Of a stretch of DNA of 64,000 nt, positions 26,077 through 34,478 are shown in pieces. This stretch comes from Poriferisodalis sp965221945. Its GTDB lineage: Bacteria; Actinomycetota; Acidimicrobiia; Acidimicrobiales; Poriferisodalaceae. The stretch lies in assembly GCF_965221945.1 (NCBI RefSeq), contig NZ_OZ244925.1:1240001-1304000 (forward strand), in the 5' to 3' direction. The notes under the pieces are model-generated. The model was not told the DNA's origin, did not search any database, and saw only the letters and a list, made by a program, of their open reading frames with translations. Position 1 is the stretch's first letter, and every line of letters begins with the position of its first letter. The translations under genes and the position numbers were made by a program.

Positions 26077-26239
26077 CAGGGCCTCCTGCAGGCTGTGTCA
26101 TCGTCCCAGCGATGGTGCGGGCTGGCCCACGAGATGGTGAGGGTACCCCTGGCACACGGAAATCGACGGAGCTGATATCCGCCACCCGCTCCGAGGAGTG
26201 GAGACCTAGACTGCCGCTTCGCTGAGCAGGGGAGGGGCC

Positions 26240-26893
26240 ATGGCTACTGCGAAGAAGGCTGCTGCCCGCAAGAATGCCGCGAAGAAGGCTCCGGCACCCA
26301 AGAATGCCGCGAACCCTTCCGGCGACAATGCTGCTGCAAAGAAGACTGACGCCCGCAAGACCGGCGCCCACAAGGCCGGCGCCCGCAAGACCGGCGCCCA
26401 CAAGGCCGGCGCCCACAAGGCTGGCGCCCGCAAGACCGGCGCCCACAAGGCTGGCGCCGCCGCAAAGACGGCTGCGAAGAAGACCGCACCACGCCGCAAA
26501 CCGGCGAAGCCGCGCTTTGGCGAAGTGTTCCTGGAGAAGCAACGCCAGGCGCTGTTGGCAGAGCGCCGCCGCTACACAGCCCATGCGGAGCGATACGAAG
26601 CCGAAGCCGAGCAGCTTGTCAACGAGCGCGAGCCCGGTGATGTGCAATTCGACGAGGAGTCCGGCGAAGGAGACTCCATCGCCGTCGAGCGCGATCGGGC
26701 ACTGCAGATCTCTGCTCGAGAACGCGAGGAAATCGCCGAGATTGACGCTGCGCTCGCGCGTATCAAAGACGGCACGTACGGCATCTGCATCGTGTCGGGA
26801 AAGCCGATCCCCAAGGAACGCTTAGAGGCCATCCCGCACGCATCAATGCGTGTGGAGGTCAAGAGCAGCGGTCCGGCGTGGCGGCGGCCCTAG
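26240..26893 (+). CDS. TraR/DksA-family protein with histone-H1-like tail
   Basis: 217 residues. Residues 1-90 are an Ala/Lys-rich tail of five-residue repeats such as AHKAG and ARKTG. Residues 92-215 are DksA-like: FLEKQRQALLAERRRY opens the coiled coil, DSIAVERDRALQISAREREEIAEIDAALARIKDGTYG is the conserved second helix, and GICIVSGKPIPKERLEAIPHA is the zinc-finger region. Only one of the four zinc cysteines remains. DksA-type proteins bind the RNA polymerase secondary channel; the tail could add DNA binding (inference). It is followed by lspA and rluD, the usual actinobacterial order. Confidence 0.85.
   Translation: MATAKKAAARKNAAKKAPAPKNAANPSGDNAAAKKTDARKTGAHKAGARKTGAHKAGAHKAGARKTGAHKAGAAAKTAAKKTAPRRKPAKPRFGEVFLEKQRQALLAERRRYTAHAERYEAEAEQLVNEREPGDVQFDEESGEGDSIAVERDRALQISAREREEIAEIDAALARIKDGTYGICIVSGKPIPKERLEAIPHASMRVEVKSSGPAWRRP
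26351..26460 (+). repeat. 15-bp coding tandem repeat
   Basis: About seven copies of a 15-bp unit alternating AAGACCGGCGCCCAC and AAGGCCGGCGCCCGC, coding for five-residue Ala/His/Lys/Arg-rich repeats in the tail of the DksA-like protein. Near-identity at DNA level suggests recent expansion. Confidence 0.9.
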
Positions 26894-27426
26894 CTGGGCC
26901 CCAGGTGTTCGCGAACCGGCCGGCTGCCTCACCAGATCGCTTGGCGCGCAATTTTGAGCTCGCGATCTCCTCGCTCGTCGTTCTCTGTATTGACCAGATC
27001 ACGAAAGCCTGGGCCGTCGTTGCACTCGACGATCGGATCATCGATCTGGTGTGGACGCTGCGCCTGCGACTCGTCCACAACACCGGCTTCGCCTTCTCGG
27101 CAGGGAGCGGTCTCGGTCCCGTACTGGCGCTGGCCGCCATCGTGATCATCGGCGTGCTGTGGTCGTCACGTCGGCGCGTCCGAGCAGGATGGGCTGCGAG
27201 CGGTCTCGGAGGGATCATTGGCGGGGCACTGGGCAATCTCACCGACCGCTTGTTTCGCGGGGCGGGCTGGGGTCGGGGTGCAGTCGTGGATTTTGTCGAT
27301 CTTGGGTGGTGGCCGATCTTCAACCTGGCGGACGCCTCGATCACCGTCGGGCTCGTCATCGTGCTGTTCCACCTGTATCGCACTGAGAGGCGTTCCCTCC
27401 GAACCCCGGACGGGGCGCCTGAGTGA
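26878..27426 (+). CDS. lspA: prolipoprotein signal peptidase LspA
   Basis: 182 residues from GTG 26878, overlapping the previous gene. Four membrane helices. The aspartic-protease residues are in GNLTDRLFRG and FNLADASITVG; LVHNTGFAFS is the other conserved motif. It removes lipoprotein signal peptides in the membrane. It overlaps rluD by four bases (GTGA). Confidence 0.94.
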   Translation: MAAALAGPQVFANRPAASPDRLARNFELAISSLVVLCIDQITKAWAVVALDDRIIDLVWTLRLRLVHNTGFAFSAGSGLGPVLALAAIVIIGVLWSSRRRVRAGWAASGLGGIIGGALGNLTDRLFRGAGWGRGAVVDFVDLGWWPIFNLADASITVGLVIVLFHLYRTERRSLRTPDGAPE

Positions 27427-28373
27427 ACGAGCGACGCCGCAGGTTCGAGATCCCCGCCCCCCTGGCAGGGGAACGCCTCGACCGGGCGCTGTCGCTGCTG
27501 ACAGGACGGTCACGGTCCGAGACGGCGAAGATGGTGGCCGACGGCTGTGTCCTGATCGGCGGCGAGGTGTCGCCCGTGGGTTCGAGACGACTCGCGCCCA
27601 ACGAGGTGGTCGAGGTGTTGCCAGATCGGGCTCCCGATGCCGTTCAAGAGCGGGAGCCCGAGATCGTCTCGTTCGATGTCCTGTATGTCGATGCCGATGT
27701 CGTGGTGGTGAACAAGCCCTCCGGCGTGGTCACCCATCCAGGCACCGGCCATTCCAGCGGAACGCTCGCTGACGCGCTCGTCAAGCGGTTCCCCGACATG
27801 GCCAACGTCGGTCAATCCGAAAGGCCGGGCATCGTGCACCGGCTTGATCGGGGGACGAGCGGGGCTTTGGTCTGCGCTCGCAGTGCTTTGGCATACGAAG
27901 GCCTTATCGAACAGCTCTCGCGGCGAGAGGTTCGCCGGATCTACGCAGCCCTGTCACGCGGGCACCCTCCCTCGCCCAGAGGCACCATCGATGCCCGTAT
28001 CGGCCGAGATCCTCACAACCGCACGTTGATGACGGTGATGGCCACCGGACGCGAGGCTCGCACGCACTACAGCACCGTTGAGCTCTTCACGCACCCCGTC
28101 GAGGCATCCCTGCTTCGCTGCCAGCTCTCCACGGGCCGGACGCATCAGATCCGGGTGCATCTGGCCAGTATCGGGTTGCCCCTGCTCGGGGACCTCGCCT
28201 ACGGCGTGCCCGATCCCTTCGGCATCAGCCGTCCGCTGTTGCATGCGACGCATCTGACATTCCAGCACCCCGCCTCGGGTGCCGAGATGAGCGTTGCCGC
28301 TCCGATGCCCGCAGACTTCGTCGAAGCACTGCGAGAGTTCGGTTCGGACCCGTCGGCATTCTCGATGAAGTGA
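27423..28373 (+). CDS. rluD: RluD-type 23S rRNA pseudouridine synthase
   Basis: 316 residues from GTG. An N-terminal S4 RNA-binding domain (RLDRALSLLTGRSRSETAKMVADGCVLI) precedes the catalytic core. The core holds VVNKPSGVVTHPG and the catalytic Asp in IVHRLDRGTSGALV, then TGRTHQIRVHLASIGLPLLGD. It isomerises uridines in 23S rRNA. It is the last gene of the traR/lspA/rluD set and its 3' end is followed by 13-bp repeats. Confidence 0.92.
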   Translation: MNERRRRFEIPAPLAGERLDRALSLLTGRSRSETAKMVADGCVLIGGEVSPVGSRRLAPNEVVEVLPDRAPDAVQEREPEIVSFDVLYVDADVVVVNKPSGVVTHPGTGHSSGTLADALVKRFPDMANVGQSERPGIVHRLDRGTSGALVCARSALAYEGLIEQLSRREVRRIYAALSRGHPPSPRGTIDARIGRDPHNRTLMTVMATGREARTHYSTVELFTHPVEASLLRCQLSTGRTHQIRVHLASIGLPLLGDLAYGVPDPFGISRPLLHATHLTFQHPASGAEMSVAAPMPADFVEALREFGSDPSAFSMK

Positions 28374-28376
28374 ATG

Positions 28377-28441
28377 TGCGAACTGAGCGGCCGAACTGAG
28401 CGGCCGAACTGAACGGGCGAAATCAGCCGCCGAGCTGGGTC
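28377..28441. repeat. 13-bp tandem repeat after rluD
   Basis: Five units of 13 bp, the first three near-identical (TGCGAACTGAGCG, GCCGAACTGAGCG, GCCGAACTGAACG) and two degenerate. The array fills the gap between the convergent rluD and Rrf2 genes. Its core CGAACTG is shared, in reverse complement, with the 13-bp array at 4244-4347. Confidence 0.8.
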
Positions 28442-28442
28442 G

Positions 28443-28895
28443 TTACGGCGTTTCGGCGGCGGTCTCGGGCCACGGCGCGCGGCCGCGGGCAACCTCTGCC
28501 ACAGCGGCGAGGCTGTAGGAATCGAGTTCGGCGCGCATGCGATGCCCGACTGAGTCCCAGATCGCGAGGAGCACGCATTGCCCCTCGTGGTCACAGGCGC
28601 CGTCCTGATGGGGCTGGCCGAAATCGCCTAGGGCGATCGGGCCGTCGACGGCCCGAACGATCATCCCGATCGTGACCTCGGAAGGGTCGCGTGCCATCAC
28701 GTACCCACCCCCGACACCGCGCTTGGAGCGGACCAACCCGGCCCCCTTGAGGGCAAGCAAGATCTGCTCGAGGTACGGCTGAGGCAGACCGGTGCGCTCC
28801 GCGATGTCGCGCACAGACGTTGGCCTGCCGTTGTCGTTGAGGACCAGGGACAGCAACGCGCGGCTTGCGTAGTCTCCCCGCGTCGAGACTGCCAC
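28443..28895 (-). CDS. Rrf2-family transcriptional regulator
   Basis: 150 residues. The winged-helix domain (MAVSTRGDYASRALLSLV, SVRDIAERTGLPQPYLEQILLALKGAGLVRSKRGVGGGY) is typical Rrf2. Downstream, ACDHEGQC offers two cysteines; IscR/NsrR-type members use three to bind a Fe-S cluster, so cluster binding is uncertain. Targets are unknown. It is convergent with rluD and divergent from the phosphodiesterase-like gene 47 bases away, with which it could share a control region. Confidence 0.88.
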   Translation of the reverse strand: MAVSTRGDYASRALLSLVLNDNGRPTSVRDIAERTGLPQPYLEQILLALKGAGLVRSKRGVGGGYVMARDPSEVTIGMIVRAVDGPIALGDFGQPHQDGACDHEGQCVLLAIWDSVGHRMRAELDSYSLAAVAEVARGRAPWPETAAETP

Positions 28896-28942
28896 GCTGG
28901 CAGCGTAGCCCCGCCTTTGCGGGTGCTCGTAGGGTCGGCATC

Positions 28943-30076
28943 ATGGACAGCGCCACCCGCAGCGCCATCGACAGCGAGCCGCTGGTACTCGAGCGTGTCC
29001 TTCCCGCTTACGGCGGTCGTTGCATCACTGAGGTGATGCCGGGTCTCCTCGCCGGCGTAGAGACGGAACTCATCGGCGATCCCATCGCTTCGGCTCCCAC
29101 CGTGGTCATGCTGGTGGTCGATGGTCTCGGATGGCATCAGTTGCGGCGCAACAGATCACTGGCCCCGGTGCTTGCAGCAGCTAGCGACCGCACGCCACCC
29201 ATCACCACCGTTGCGCCGAGCACGACTGCGACGGCCCTGACATCTCTCACAACCGGTGCTGCGCCCAGCGAACACGGCCTTGTCGGGTATCGGGTGCCAA
29301 CGCCGCTGGGACTGCTGAATGCTCTTCGCTGGCGCGCCGGCGGCACCGACGTACGCGCTGCGCTGCCAGCCGACGAACTGCAACCCGTCGTGCCCTTCTG
29401 CGGTCAGCCGGCGGCGGTGGTGACGCGGGCGGAGTTTCGCCACAGTGGGTTCACCATGGCTCACCTGCGGGGCGGTGCGTTCTGGGGTTGGCGCGAAGTG
29501 AACGACATTGCCGAATGCGTCTTGAGCGCAGTTACCGCGGGATTTCGGCTGGTGTTCGCGTACTACGACACCCTCGACAAGATCGCCCACGAATTCGGAC
29601 TGGGCGACCACTATCGAGCTGCACTCGCTGAGGTGGAACGCCTCGCCGTTGAATTGCGTACCGGGCTGCCTGGCGACACTCCGCTCATCGTCACGGCCGA
29701 TCACGGCTTCGTCGAAGTGCTCGAACCGCTCGTCATGATCGACCCTGAGGTGACCGAGCTCACTACCGGCTGGTCGGGTGAGGCCAGGATGCTGTGGCTG
29801 CACGCTCGACCAGGTGCGGAGCCTCAACTCGCTGGTGCGTGTGACCGATACGCCGCCCTCGCGGAGATCGCTCCCGTGAGCCAAGTGCTGGACGAACGTT
29901 GGCTGGGCAAACATGTCTCGAAGGCGGCCAGGGGCCGTCTCGGAGATGTCGCGCTCGTTCCCCGAGGCCTGCAGGCCTTCACTATGCCCGATGAAGACCA
30001 GCCGCATCATGGCCTGATCGGCCGGCACGGGGGCTTGACTTCAGAAGAAATGATGGTGCCCTTCGCACTGTTGTAG
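28943..30076 (+). CDS. alkaline phosphatase/phosphodiesterase superfamily protein
   Basis: 377 residues from the ATG at 28943. The metal-binding Asp is in VVMLVVDGLGW (residue 60), the nucleophile region is PSTTATALTSLTTG (residues 92-105), and ADHGFVEV plus HHGLIGRHGG supply the remaining ligands. This matches the type I phosphodiesterase/nucleotide pyrophosphatase group. No signal peptide is visible, so it is probably cytoplasmic. The substrate is unknown. An upstream in-frame start at 28865 would run into the Rrf2 gene and is not used. Confidence 0.85.
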   Translation: MDSATRSAIDSEPLVLERVLPAYGGRCITEVMPGLLAGVETELIGDPIASAPTVVMLVVDGLGWHQLRRNRSLAPVLAAASDRTPPITTVAPSTTATALTSLTTGAAPSEHGLVGYRVPTPLGLLNALRWRAGGTDVRAALPADELQPVVPFCGQPAAVVTRAEFRHSGFTMAHLRGGAFWGWREVNDIAECVLSAVTAGFRLVFAYYDTLDKIAHEFGLGDHYRAALAEVERLAVELRTGLPGDTPLIVTADHGFVEVLEPLVMIDPEVTELTTGWSGEARMLWLHARPGAEPQLAGACDRYAALAEIAPVSQVLDERWLGKHVSKAARGRLGDVALVPRGLQAFTMPDEDQPHHGLIGRHGGLTSEEMMVPFALL

Positions 30077-30188
30077 CCAGGCTCATAACCGGCTGCTGGC
30101 TGGCTCTGAAGCGACATGTGCCCAGTGTCTACGGGGCTTTCTTGAGCCTGCGCCGACGGGGATCGCGCCCTCGCCAGATAGCATTTCG

Positions 30189-30683
30189 ATGGTGGTTGGC
30201 GATTCGGTTCAAGACCCAGAACAGGGTGAACTGCTGAATAGCGGACCTCTCACGGAAGACGTCGACGACGAGCCCTTCGTTCCGGAACCGGCGAAGCTCA
30301 TGCGTATTGGCGGCATGATTCGCAAGTTGCTCGAAGAGGTCCGCCATGCGGAACTCGACGAAGCAGGTCGCGATCGCATGCGCGACGTGTACCACCTGTC
30401 CGTCGAGGAACTGGCAACGGCGCTGTCCGAACCGCTCGCTGACGAGCTGAACCGGATTGCGCTGCCGTTCGAAGAGGACATCCCCTCTGGCCCTGAGCTT
30501 CGTATCGCTCAGGCCCAACTGGTGGGATGGCTCGAAGGATTGTTCCACGGCATCCAAGCTGCAGTGTCGGCGCAGCAGATGATGGCTGAGCGGCAACTAC
30601 GCAGTATGCGTGGCAATGCCCTCGAAGCCGGCGAGCAGCCCGGTCCAGCGAGGACGGCAGAGCGTGGCGGTGTCTATCTGTGA
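30189..30683 (+). CDS. bpa: bacterial proteasome activator Bpa/PafE family
   Basis: 164 residues matching the Bpa family along its length: KLMRIGGMIRKLLEEVRHAELDE, LADELNRIALPFEED, and the signature SGPELRIAQAQLVGWLEGLFHGIQAAVSAQQM. The last residues GGVYL form a hydrophobic-Tyr-X (HbYX-like) tail, which docks in the pockets of the 20S proteasome alpha ring. Bpa forms a dodecameric ring that opens the proteasome gate without ATP for unfolded proteins. This predicts that the organism has a 20S proteasome elsewhere. It stands alone, 113 bases after the phosphodiesterase-like gene. Confidence 0.9.
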   Translation: MVVGDSVQDPEQGELLNSGPLTEDVDDEPFVPEPAKLMRIGGMIRKLLEEVRHAELDEAGRDRMRDVYHLSVEELATALSEPLADELNRIALPFEEDIPSGPELRIAQAQLVGWLEGLFHGIQAAVSAQQMMAERQLRSMRGNALEAGEQPGPARTAERGGVYL

Positions 30684-30830
30684 TCGGGGCGAGATCGGTC
30701 GGCGACGGTTGTCGCATGCCTGGCATCGCTGTGGCAGGAGGCGCGTCCGCGCACTGAGCTAGCACTGAAGGATTTGTCTGGCCGGCCGTTGGGGTTCGGT
30801 CAACGAGCACCACAGGGGGCGAAAACCAAA

Positions 30831-31496
30831 ATGGCGCTCGAGGTTGAGACAAAGGACTGCACCGCACTCAGCGATGCCGAGATCTCCGAGATGGCCGAAT
30901 TGGTCACGGGTGAGAACGTTCACTTCGATGTCGGGCATCTCTCCAAGCAGCGGGATGCCTGGGTGCTCGTCACCCACGTGCGAGACGGCGTCAAGCTCGC
31001 CGCATATGGCTATTGCACACTCGAACGCGTAGGCGGCGATCCCACCGTGTTGATGGGTGCCGGTGCAACACGGCGCTCGGCCCGTCGTGACAGCGCACTG
31101 CGTGCGATGGTCACCGATCAACTTCGCCGTGCCGTGCTCGCGTTCCCCGACGAGGACGTGCTGGTGGCCTCCCAGATGGCCGACGCAGCTGCATTCACGG
31201 CGTTCAAGCCGCTGGATCGGGTGGTGCCACGTCCCGGCTACGAGCCCAACGGTGAGGACCGCGCCTGGGGGCGGCGACTCGCAAAGCGATTCGAGGTTCA
31301 GGGCGAGTACAAGGCTCGAGAGTTCAAGGTCTATGGCGACGGCGGGCCCTCGTTCGTGCTGAACCACACCGCTCCACGGCCCGAGAAGGTTGATCCGGCG
31401 TTGATCGCACTGTTTGACGGCTTCGACACGGCGAATGGTGACGCGCTGATCGCTTTCGGGTGGGCCACACGGGAAGATCTCGCGAAACTGCTGTAG
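30831..31496 (+). CDS. hypothetical protein, weak acetyltransferase-like pattern
   Basis: 221 residues from the ATG at 30831, preceded by AGGGGGCGAA. I do not recognise a family with certainty. The central part (WVLVTHVRDGVKLAAYGYCTLERVGGDPTVLMGAGATRR) alternates strands like an acetyltransferase fold, and residues 125-165 contain the conserved-looking PRPGYEPNGEDRAWGRRLAKRF. No membrane segments or signal peptide. The frame is open to 30774, but the start at 30831 has the better ribosome binding site. It lies alone between Bpa and the nitroreductase. Confidence 0.7.
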   Translation: MALEVETKDCTALSDAEISEMAELVTGENVHFDVGHLSKQRDAWVLVTHVRDGVKLAAYGYCTLERVGGDPTVLMGAGATRRSARRDSALRAMVTDQLRRAVLAFPDEDVLVASQMADAAAFTAFKPLDRVVPRPGYEPNGEDRAWGRRLAKRFEVQGEYKAREFKVYGDGGPSFVLNHTAPRPEKVDPALIALFDGFDTANGDALIAFGWATREDLAKLL

Positions 31497-31542
31497 CGCT
31501 CCCGGCCCATTGGGGTCCCGGGCGGGCTGAGCACTTGGTCCT

Positions 31543-32226
31543 GTGAGCGGGAACTTCGGCGAACTCGCCCGCCGACGGCGGATGACCCGGCATTTCATGC
31601 CGGACCCTGTTGACGATGTGCTCCTGGCGCGGGTCCTCGATGCGGCCAGGCGCGTCCCATCGGCCGGCAACTCGCAGGGTTTCGACTTCGTCGTGCTCAG
31701 CGGGGCCTCCCAGACGGCTCGGTACTGGGACGCGACGCTGCCGGCAGATCGTCGGGACAGCTTTCGTTGGGCCAGCTTGGTCTCCTGCCCGGTCCTGATC
31801 ACCGTCTGGGCCGACCCAGGGGCGTACGTCGAGCGCTACGCAGAGTCCGACAAGGCACACACGGGGCTCGGCGAAGGCCCTGATGCCTGGTCGACGCCGT
31901 TCTGGACGGTGGATGCGAGCTTCGCTGCGATGGCGTTGCAGTACGCCGCGATAGACGAAGGTCTCGGAGTGCTGTTTTTCGGCATGTTCGAACACGCCGA
32001 AGCAGTTGCTGGGGCGCTCGGCGTCCCGCCGTCGCATGAACCCGTCGGTGTGGTTGGCGTGGGATGGCCTGATCGATCAGCTGAGGCTGCGAGCGGACCC
32101 GCAGCGAGCCAGGACAGACCTCGGCGTCCGCTCTTCGCCGAAGCGAACGAACCCGATCCCGAAGCGTTGAACGCGACAGTCGATCGCCCGCTGGTTCATC
32201 GGGGCCACTGGCTGGGGCACTGGTAA
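31543..32226 (+). CDS. nitroreductase-family protein
   Basis: 227 residues from GTG. The FMN-binding opening RRRMTRHFMPDPV and VPSAGNSQGFDFVVL is typical, as is DASFAAMALQYAAIDEGLGVLFFGMF. NAD(P)H-dependent reduction of an unknown substrate is likely. The C-terminal 45 residues (EAASGPAASQDRPRRPLFAEANEPD...) are low in conservation. It precedes the OB-fold/thiolase pair by about 165 bases. Confidence 0.85.
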   Translation: MSGNFGELARRRRMTRHFMPDPVDDVLLARVLDAARRVPSAGNSQGFDFVVLSGASQTARYWDATLPADRRDSFRWASLVSCPVLITVWADPGAYVERYAESDKAHTGLGEGPDAWSTPFWTVDASFAAMALQYAAIDEGLGVLFFGMFEHAEAVAGALGVPPSHEPVGVVGVGWPDRSAEAASGPAASQDRPRRPLFAEANEPDPEALNATVDRPLVHRGHWLGHW

Positions 32227-32306
32227 GTTGCTGCGGGGCGGCCGTGCCGGCGCGAGTCGGCTCGGTGCTGGCATTGCGCCCAGCCCCTGTACTGATCTCG
32301 ACGTGA

Positions 32307-32416
32307 GAGGAACGCTGGCGTGGGCGAACAAGCTGAACCCAACCACCGATCACCCACGACGACACCGACATGACCCCCGAGGAACGCTGACGTGGGCGAG
32401 CAGGCTGAATCCAACC
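32307..32416 (+). repeat. 72-bp-spaced duplication of a gene start
   Basis: A 38-bp segment beginning GAGGAACGCTG(G/A)CGTGGGCGA occurs at 32307 and again at 32379. Each copy carries the same ribosome binding site and GTG. The second GTG (32392) opens the Zn-ribbon/OB gene. The first (32320) is in the same frame but reaches TGA at 32371-32373 after 17 codons, so it could act as a tiny leader peptide. Confidence 0.85.
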
Positions 32417-32823
32417 AGACTGGGCCGAACCAAATCTCCATGGTCGAGTACTTGCAGCTGGGGGAAGACCCCCACTTGGTCGCCAACGTCTGCGATGCCT
32501 GTGGGGTCACCTACTTCGATCGTCGGAATGCATGTGCCGCGTGCGGGGCTCGCGAGTTTTCGACGACCCGGCTCGCCAACACGGGCGCGGTGCGGGCGTT
32601 CACGATCGTGCACCGCGCTGCGCGGGGAGTGCCAGCTCCGTATGTGTCCGCGGTGGTCGATCTCGACGGAGGCGGGCGCGTGAAGAGCAACATCGTCAAT
32701 GTCGAACCCACGCCCGAGAACGTGAGCCTCGGGATGCGCGTGCGCCTCGCAACCTACGTGGCCACTACCGACGACGAAGGCAACGAAGCCGTTGCTTTCG
32801 GATACGAGCCTTCGCCAGCCTGA
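32392..32823 (+). CDS. Zn-ribbon/OB-fold acyl-CoA-associated protein (DUF35 family)
   Basis: 143 residues from GTG 32392 (ATG at 32440 is an alternative). A rubredoxin-like zinc ribbon, CDACGVTYFDRRNACAACG (residues 34-52), precedes an OB-fold with TIVHRAARGVPAPYVSAVVDL. Such proteins are obligate partners of thiolase/SCP-x-type enzymes and act as acyl-CoA binding chaperones. The thiolase gene follows directly, 135 bases downstream. The start region is duplicated just upstream. Confidence 0.9.
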   Translation: MGEQAESNQTGPNQISMVEYLQLGEDPHLVANVCDACGVTYFDRRNACAACGAREFSTTRLANTGAVRAFTIVHRAARGVPAPYVSAVVDLDGGGRVKSNIVNVEPTPENVSLGMRVRLATYVATTDDEGNEAVAFGYEPSPA

Positions 32824-32870
32824 GGGCTCCAGCAGGGCCGCTGATAGCGACACCGATTCGACCGCATAAC

Positions 32871-32918
32871 GACCGCATTCGACACAAACCGCATTCGACA
32901 CAGACCGCATTCGACACA
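32871..32918 (+). repeat. 16-bp tandem repeat ahead of the thiolase gene
   Basis: Three near-perfect units (G/A)ACCGCATTCGACACA, ending 40 bases before the thiolase start, in the gap between the OB-fold gene and the thiolase. Confidence 0.85.
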
Positions 32919-32958
32919 GACAGCCAACAGCACCACCATTCACCACAGGAGAGCAGCC

Positions 32959-34170
32959 ATGAGCAATCAGGACCCCGTCTGGATTCTCGGCACATCCATG
33001 ACCAAGTTCGGCCGGTACGCCGACAAAGACCTGATCGACCTTGCAGCGCAAGCCTCGCTGGGAGCACTGGACGACGGCGGGGTGACCATGGCCGACATGG
33101 ACGTCTTGGCGGCGGGCTGCCTCTACGAAGCCAACGGCGGCGTCGGACAGCGCCTCCAGAAGCAGATCGGCCAGACCGGCATTCCCGTCTACAACGTGGC
33201 CAACGCCTGCGCTACCGGCGCCACGGCGGTCCGCACCGTGATGATGGCGATCAAATCCGGTGAGGCGCAGATGGGCCTTGTTGTGGGCGTCGAGCAGATG
33301 GGCAAGATGGGCATGCTCGGTGGCGATCGGGCCGCCCGCTCCGACAAGAACGTCTTCGAGCGCAAGGGCCGCTTCGGCTCCGTGGTCGGTGTCGAGGGGC
33401 GCTTGGGCACCAACATGATGCCGGGCGTGTTTGCCCAGGCCGGCATGGAGTACGCCTACGAGAACGATGGTGTGGGTTTCGAGCAATTCGCCAAGGTGGC
33501 TCAGAAGAACCACGAGCACTCGACGCTGAACCCGCTGGCGCAGTACCGCAAGGCGTTCACGCTGGAAGAGGTCATGGGTTCTGAGGTGATTGCCTACCCG
33601 AACACACTGTTGATGTGCTGCCCCACCGGCGACGGCTCTGCTGCAGTCGTGCTGGTCTCCGATGAGAAGCTGCGGACGCTGCCACGTGAGCAGCAACGAC
33701 GCGCCGTCAAGGTCTCGGCCTCGGTGCTGACCTCAGATCCCTGGACCGAGGGCTGCCAGGTCCAGCCTGATGTCAACACGCTGACGCGTAATGCAGCCGA
33801 CGCTGCTTACGAGGACTCGGGCGTCGACCCAGCCGATCTCGACCTCGTGGAGCTGCATGACTGCTTCGCGACGGCCGAGCTGCGGCACTACGACAACCTG
33901 CGCCTGTGCGAGCCCGGCGGCGCCGGCGAGTGGATCGACCGGGGCGGCCCATGTCGTGATGGCGAGATCCCGGTCAACGTGTCAGGCGGCCTGCTGTCGA
34001 AAGGGCACCCGATCGGCGCTACCGGCGTGGCCAACCTGTTCGAGGTTGCCACCCACGTCCGAGGCGAGGCCGGCGACCGTCAGGTCCCCGATGCCAAGGT
34101 CGGTCTGGCCCACGTCATCGGCCTCGGCTCCAGCTGCGGCGTGCACATCCTGGAGCGCTCGGGCCTCTAA
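32959..34170 (+). CDS. thiolase-family (SCP-x type) acyl-CoA enzyme
   Basis: 403 residues with GGAGAG just upstream of the ATG. NACATGATAV carries the acyl-binding Cys, ELHDCFATAEL the catalytic His region, and GGLLSKGHPIGATG the second His and CoA site. It lacks a sterol carrier domain. It probably cleaves a beta-ketoacyl-CoA or condenses acyl-CoAs together with the preceding OB-fold partner; the substrate is unknown. The last codons and the stop are copied in a 40-bp tandem array downstream. Confidence 0.9.
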   Translation: MSNQDPVWILGTSMTKFGRYADKDLIDLAAQASLGALDDGGVTMADMDVLAAGCLYEANGGVGQRLQKQIGQTGIPVYNVANACATGATAVRTVMMAIKSGEAQMGLVVGVEQMGKMGMLGGDRAARSDKNVFERKGRFGSVVGVEGRLGTNMMPGVFAQAGMEYAYENDGVGFEQFAKVAQKNHEHSTLNPLAQYRKAFTLEEVMGSEVIAYPNTLLMCCPTGDGSAAVVLVSDEKLRTLPREQQRRAVKVSASVLTSDPWTEGCQVQPDVNTLTRNAADAAYEDSGVDPADLDLVELHDCFATAELRHYDNLRLCEPGGAGEWIDRGGPCRDGEIPVNVSGGLLSKGHPIGATGVANLFEVATHVRGEAGDRQVPDAKVGLAHVIGLGSSCGVHILERSGL

Positions 34171-34330
34171 CCCGAACGCAACCATCAGACATTGGCGCCC
34201 GGGCCTCTAGGCCGAACGCAACCATCGGACCCAGGCACTCAGGCCTCTAGCCCGAACGCAACCATCGGACCCAGGCGCTCAGGCCTCTAGCCCGAACGCG
34301 CCTGTCAGCTACCGGCGCTCAAGCCTGCGC
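34161..34330. repeat. 40-bp tandem repeat spanning the thiolase stop codon
   Basis: Units of exactly 40 bp start at 34161, 34201, 34241 and 34281 with a partial copy at 34321. Each begins (G/A)GGCCTCTA(A/G) and contains CCGAACGCAACCATC. The first copy holds the thiolase's final codons and TAA; later copies keep a TAG at the same place. Confidence 0.95.
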
Positions 34331-34377
34331 GGAATTCACTGGGTTCCGGCACGAGTGCGTCGCTACGTTCGCGTGAG

Positions 34378-34439
34378 GGCCAGCCTCTCCAGGTGGGAAG
34401 CGCCTTTCGGACTCGGCCACCACCCGGCTGAGGCTGGCC
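34378..34439. terminator. 10-bp stem, 42-base loop between convergent genes
   Basis: GGCCAGCCTC (34378-34387) pairs perfectly with GAGGCTGGCC (34430-34439). It is followed by TCTTT on the plus strand and lies between the converging thiolase and LLM-oxidoreductase genes. A terminator is the simplest reading. The 308-base gap 34171-34478 otherwise holds only the 40-bp array and this hairpin. Confidence 0.5.
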
Positions 34440-34478
34440 TCTTTGGCAAGCGTACTTCGTCGGGCCCGGTAGGGAGTC

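Noticed and set aside
26077..26239. T-box riboswitch ahead of ileS
   Set aside because: Actinobacterial ileS often has one, but no convincing T-box core (UGGNACC-type) or sequestrator could be found in the 160-base leader.
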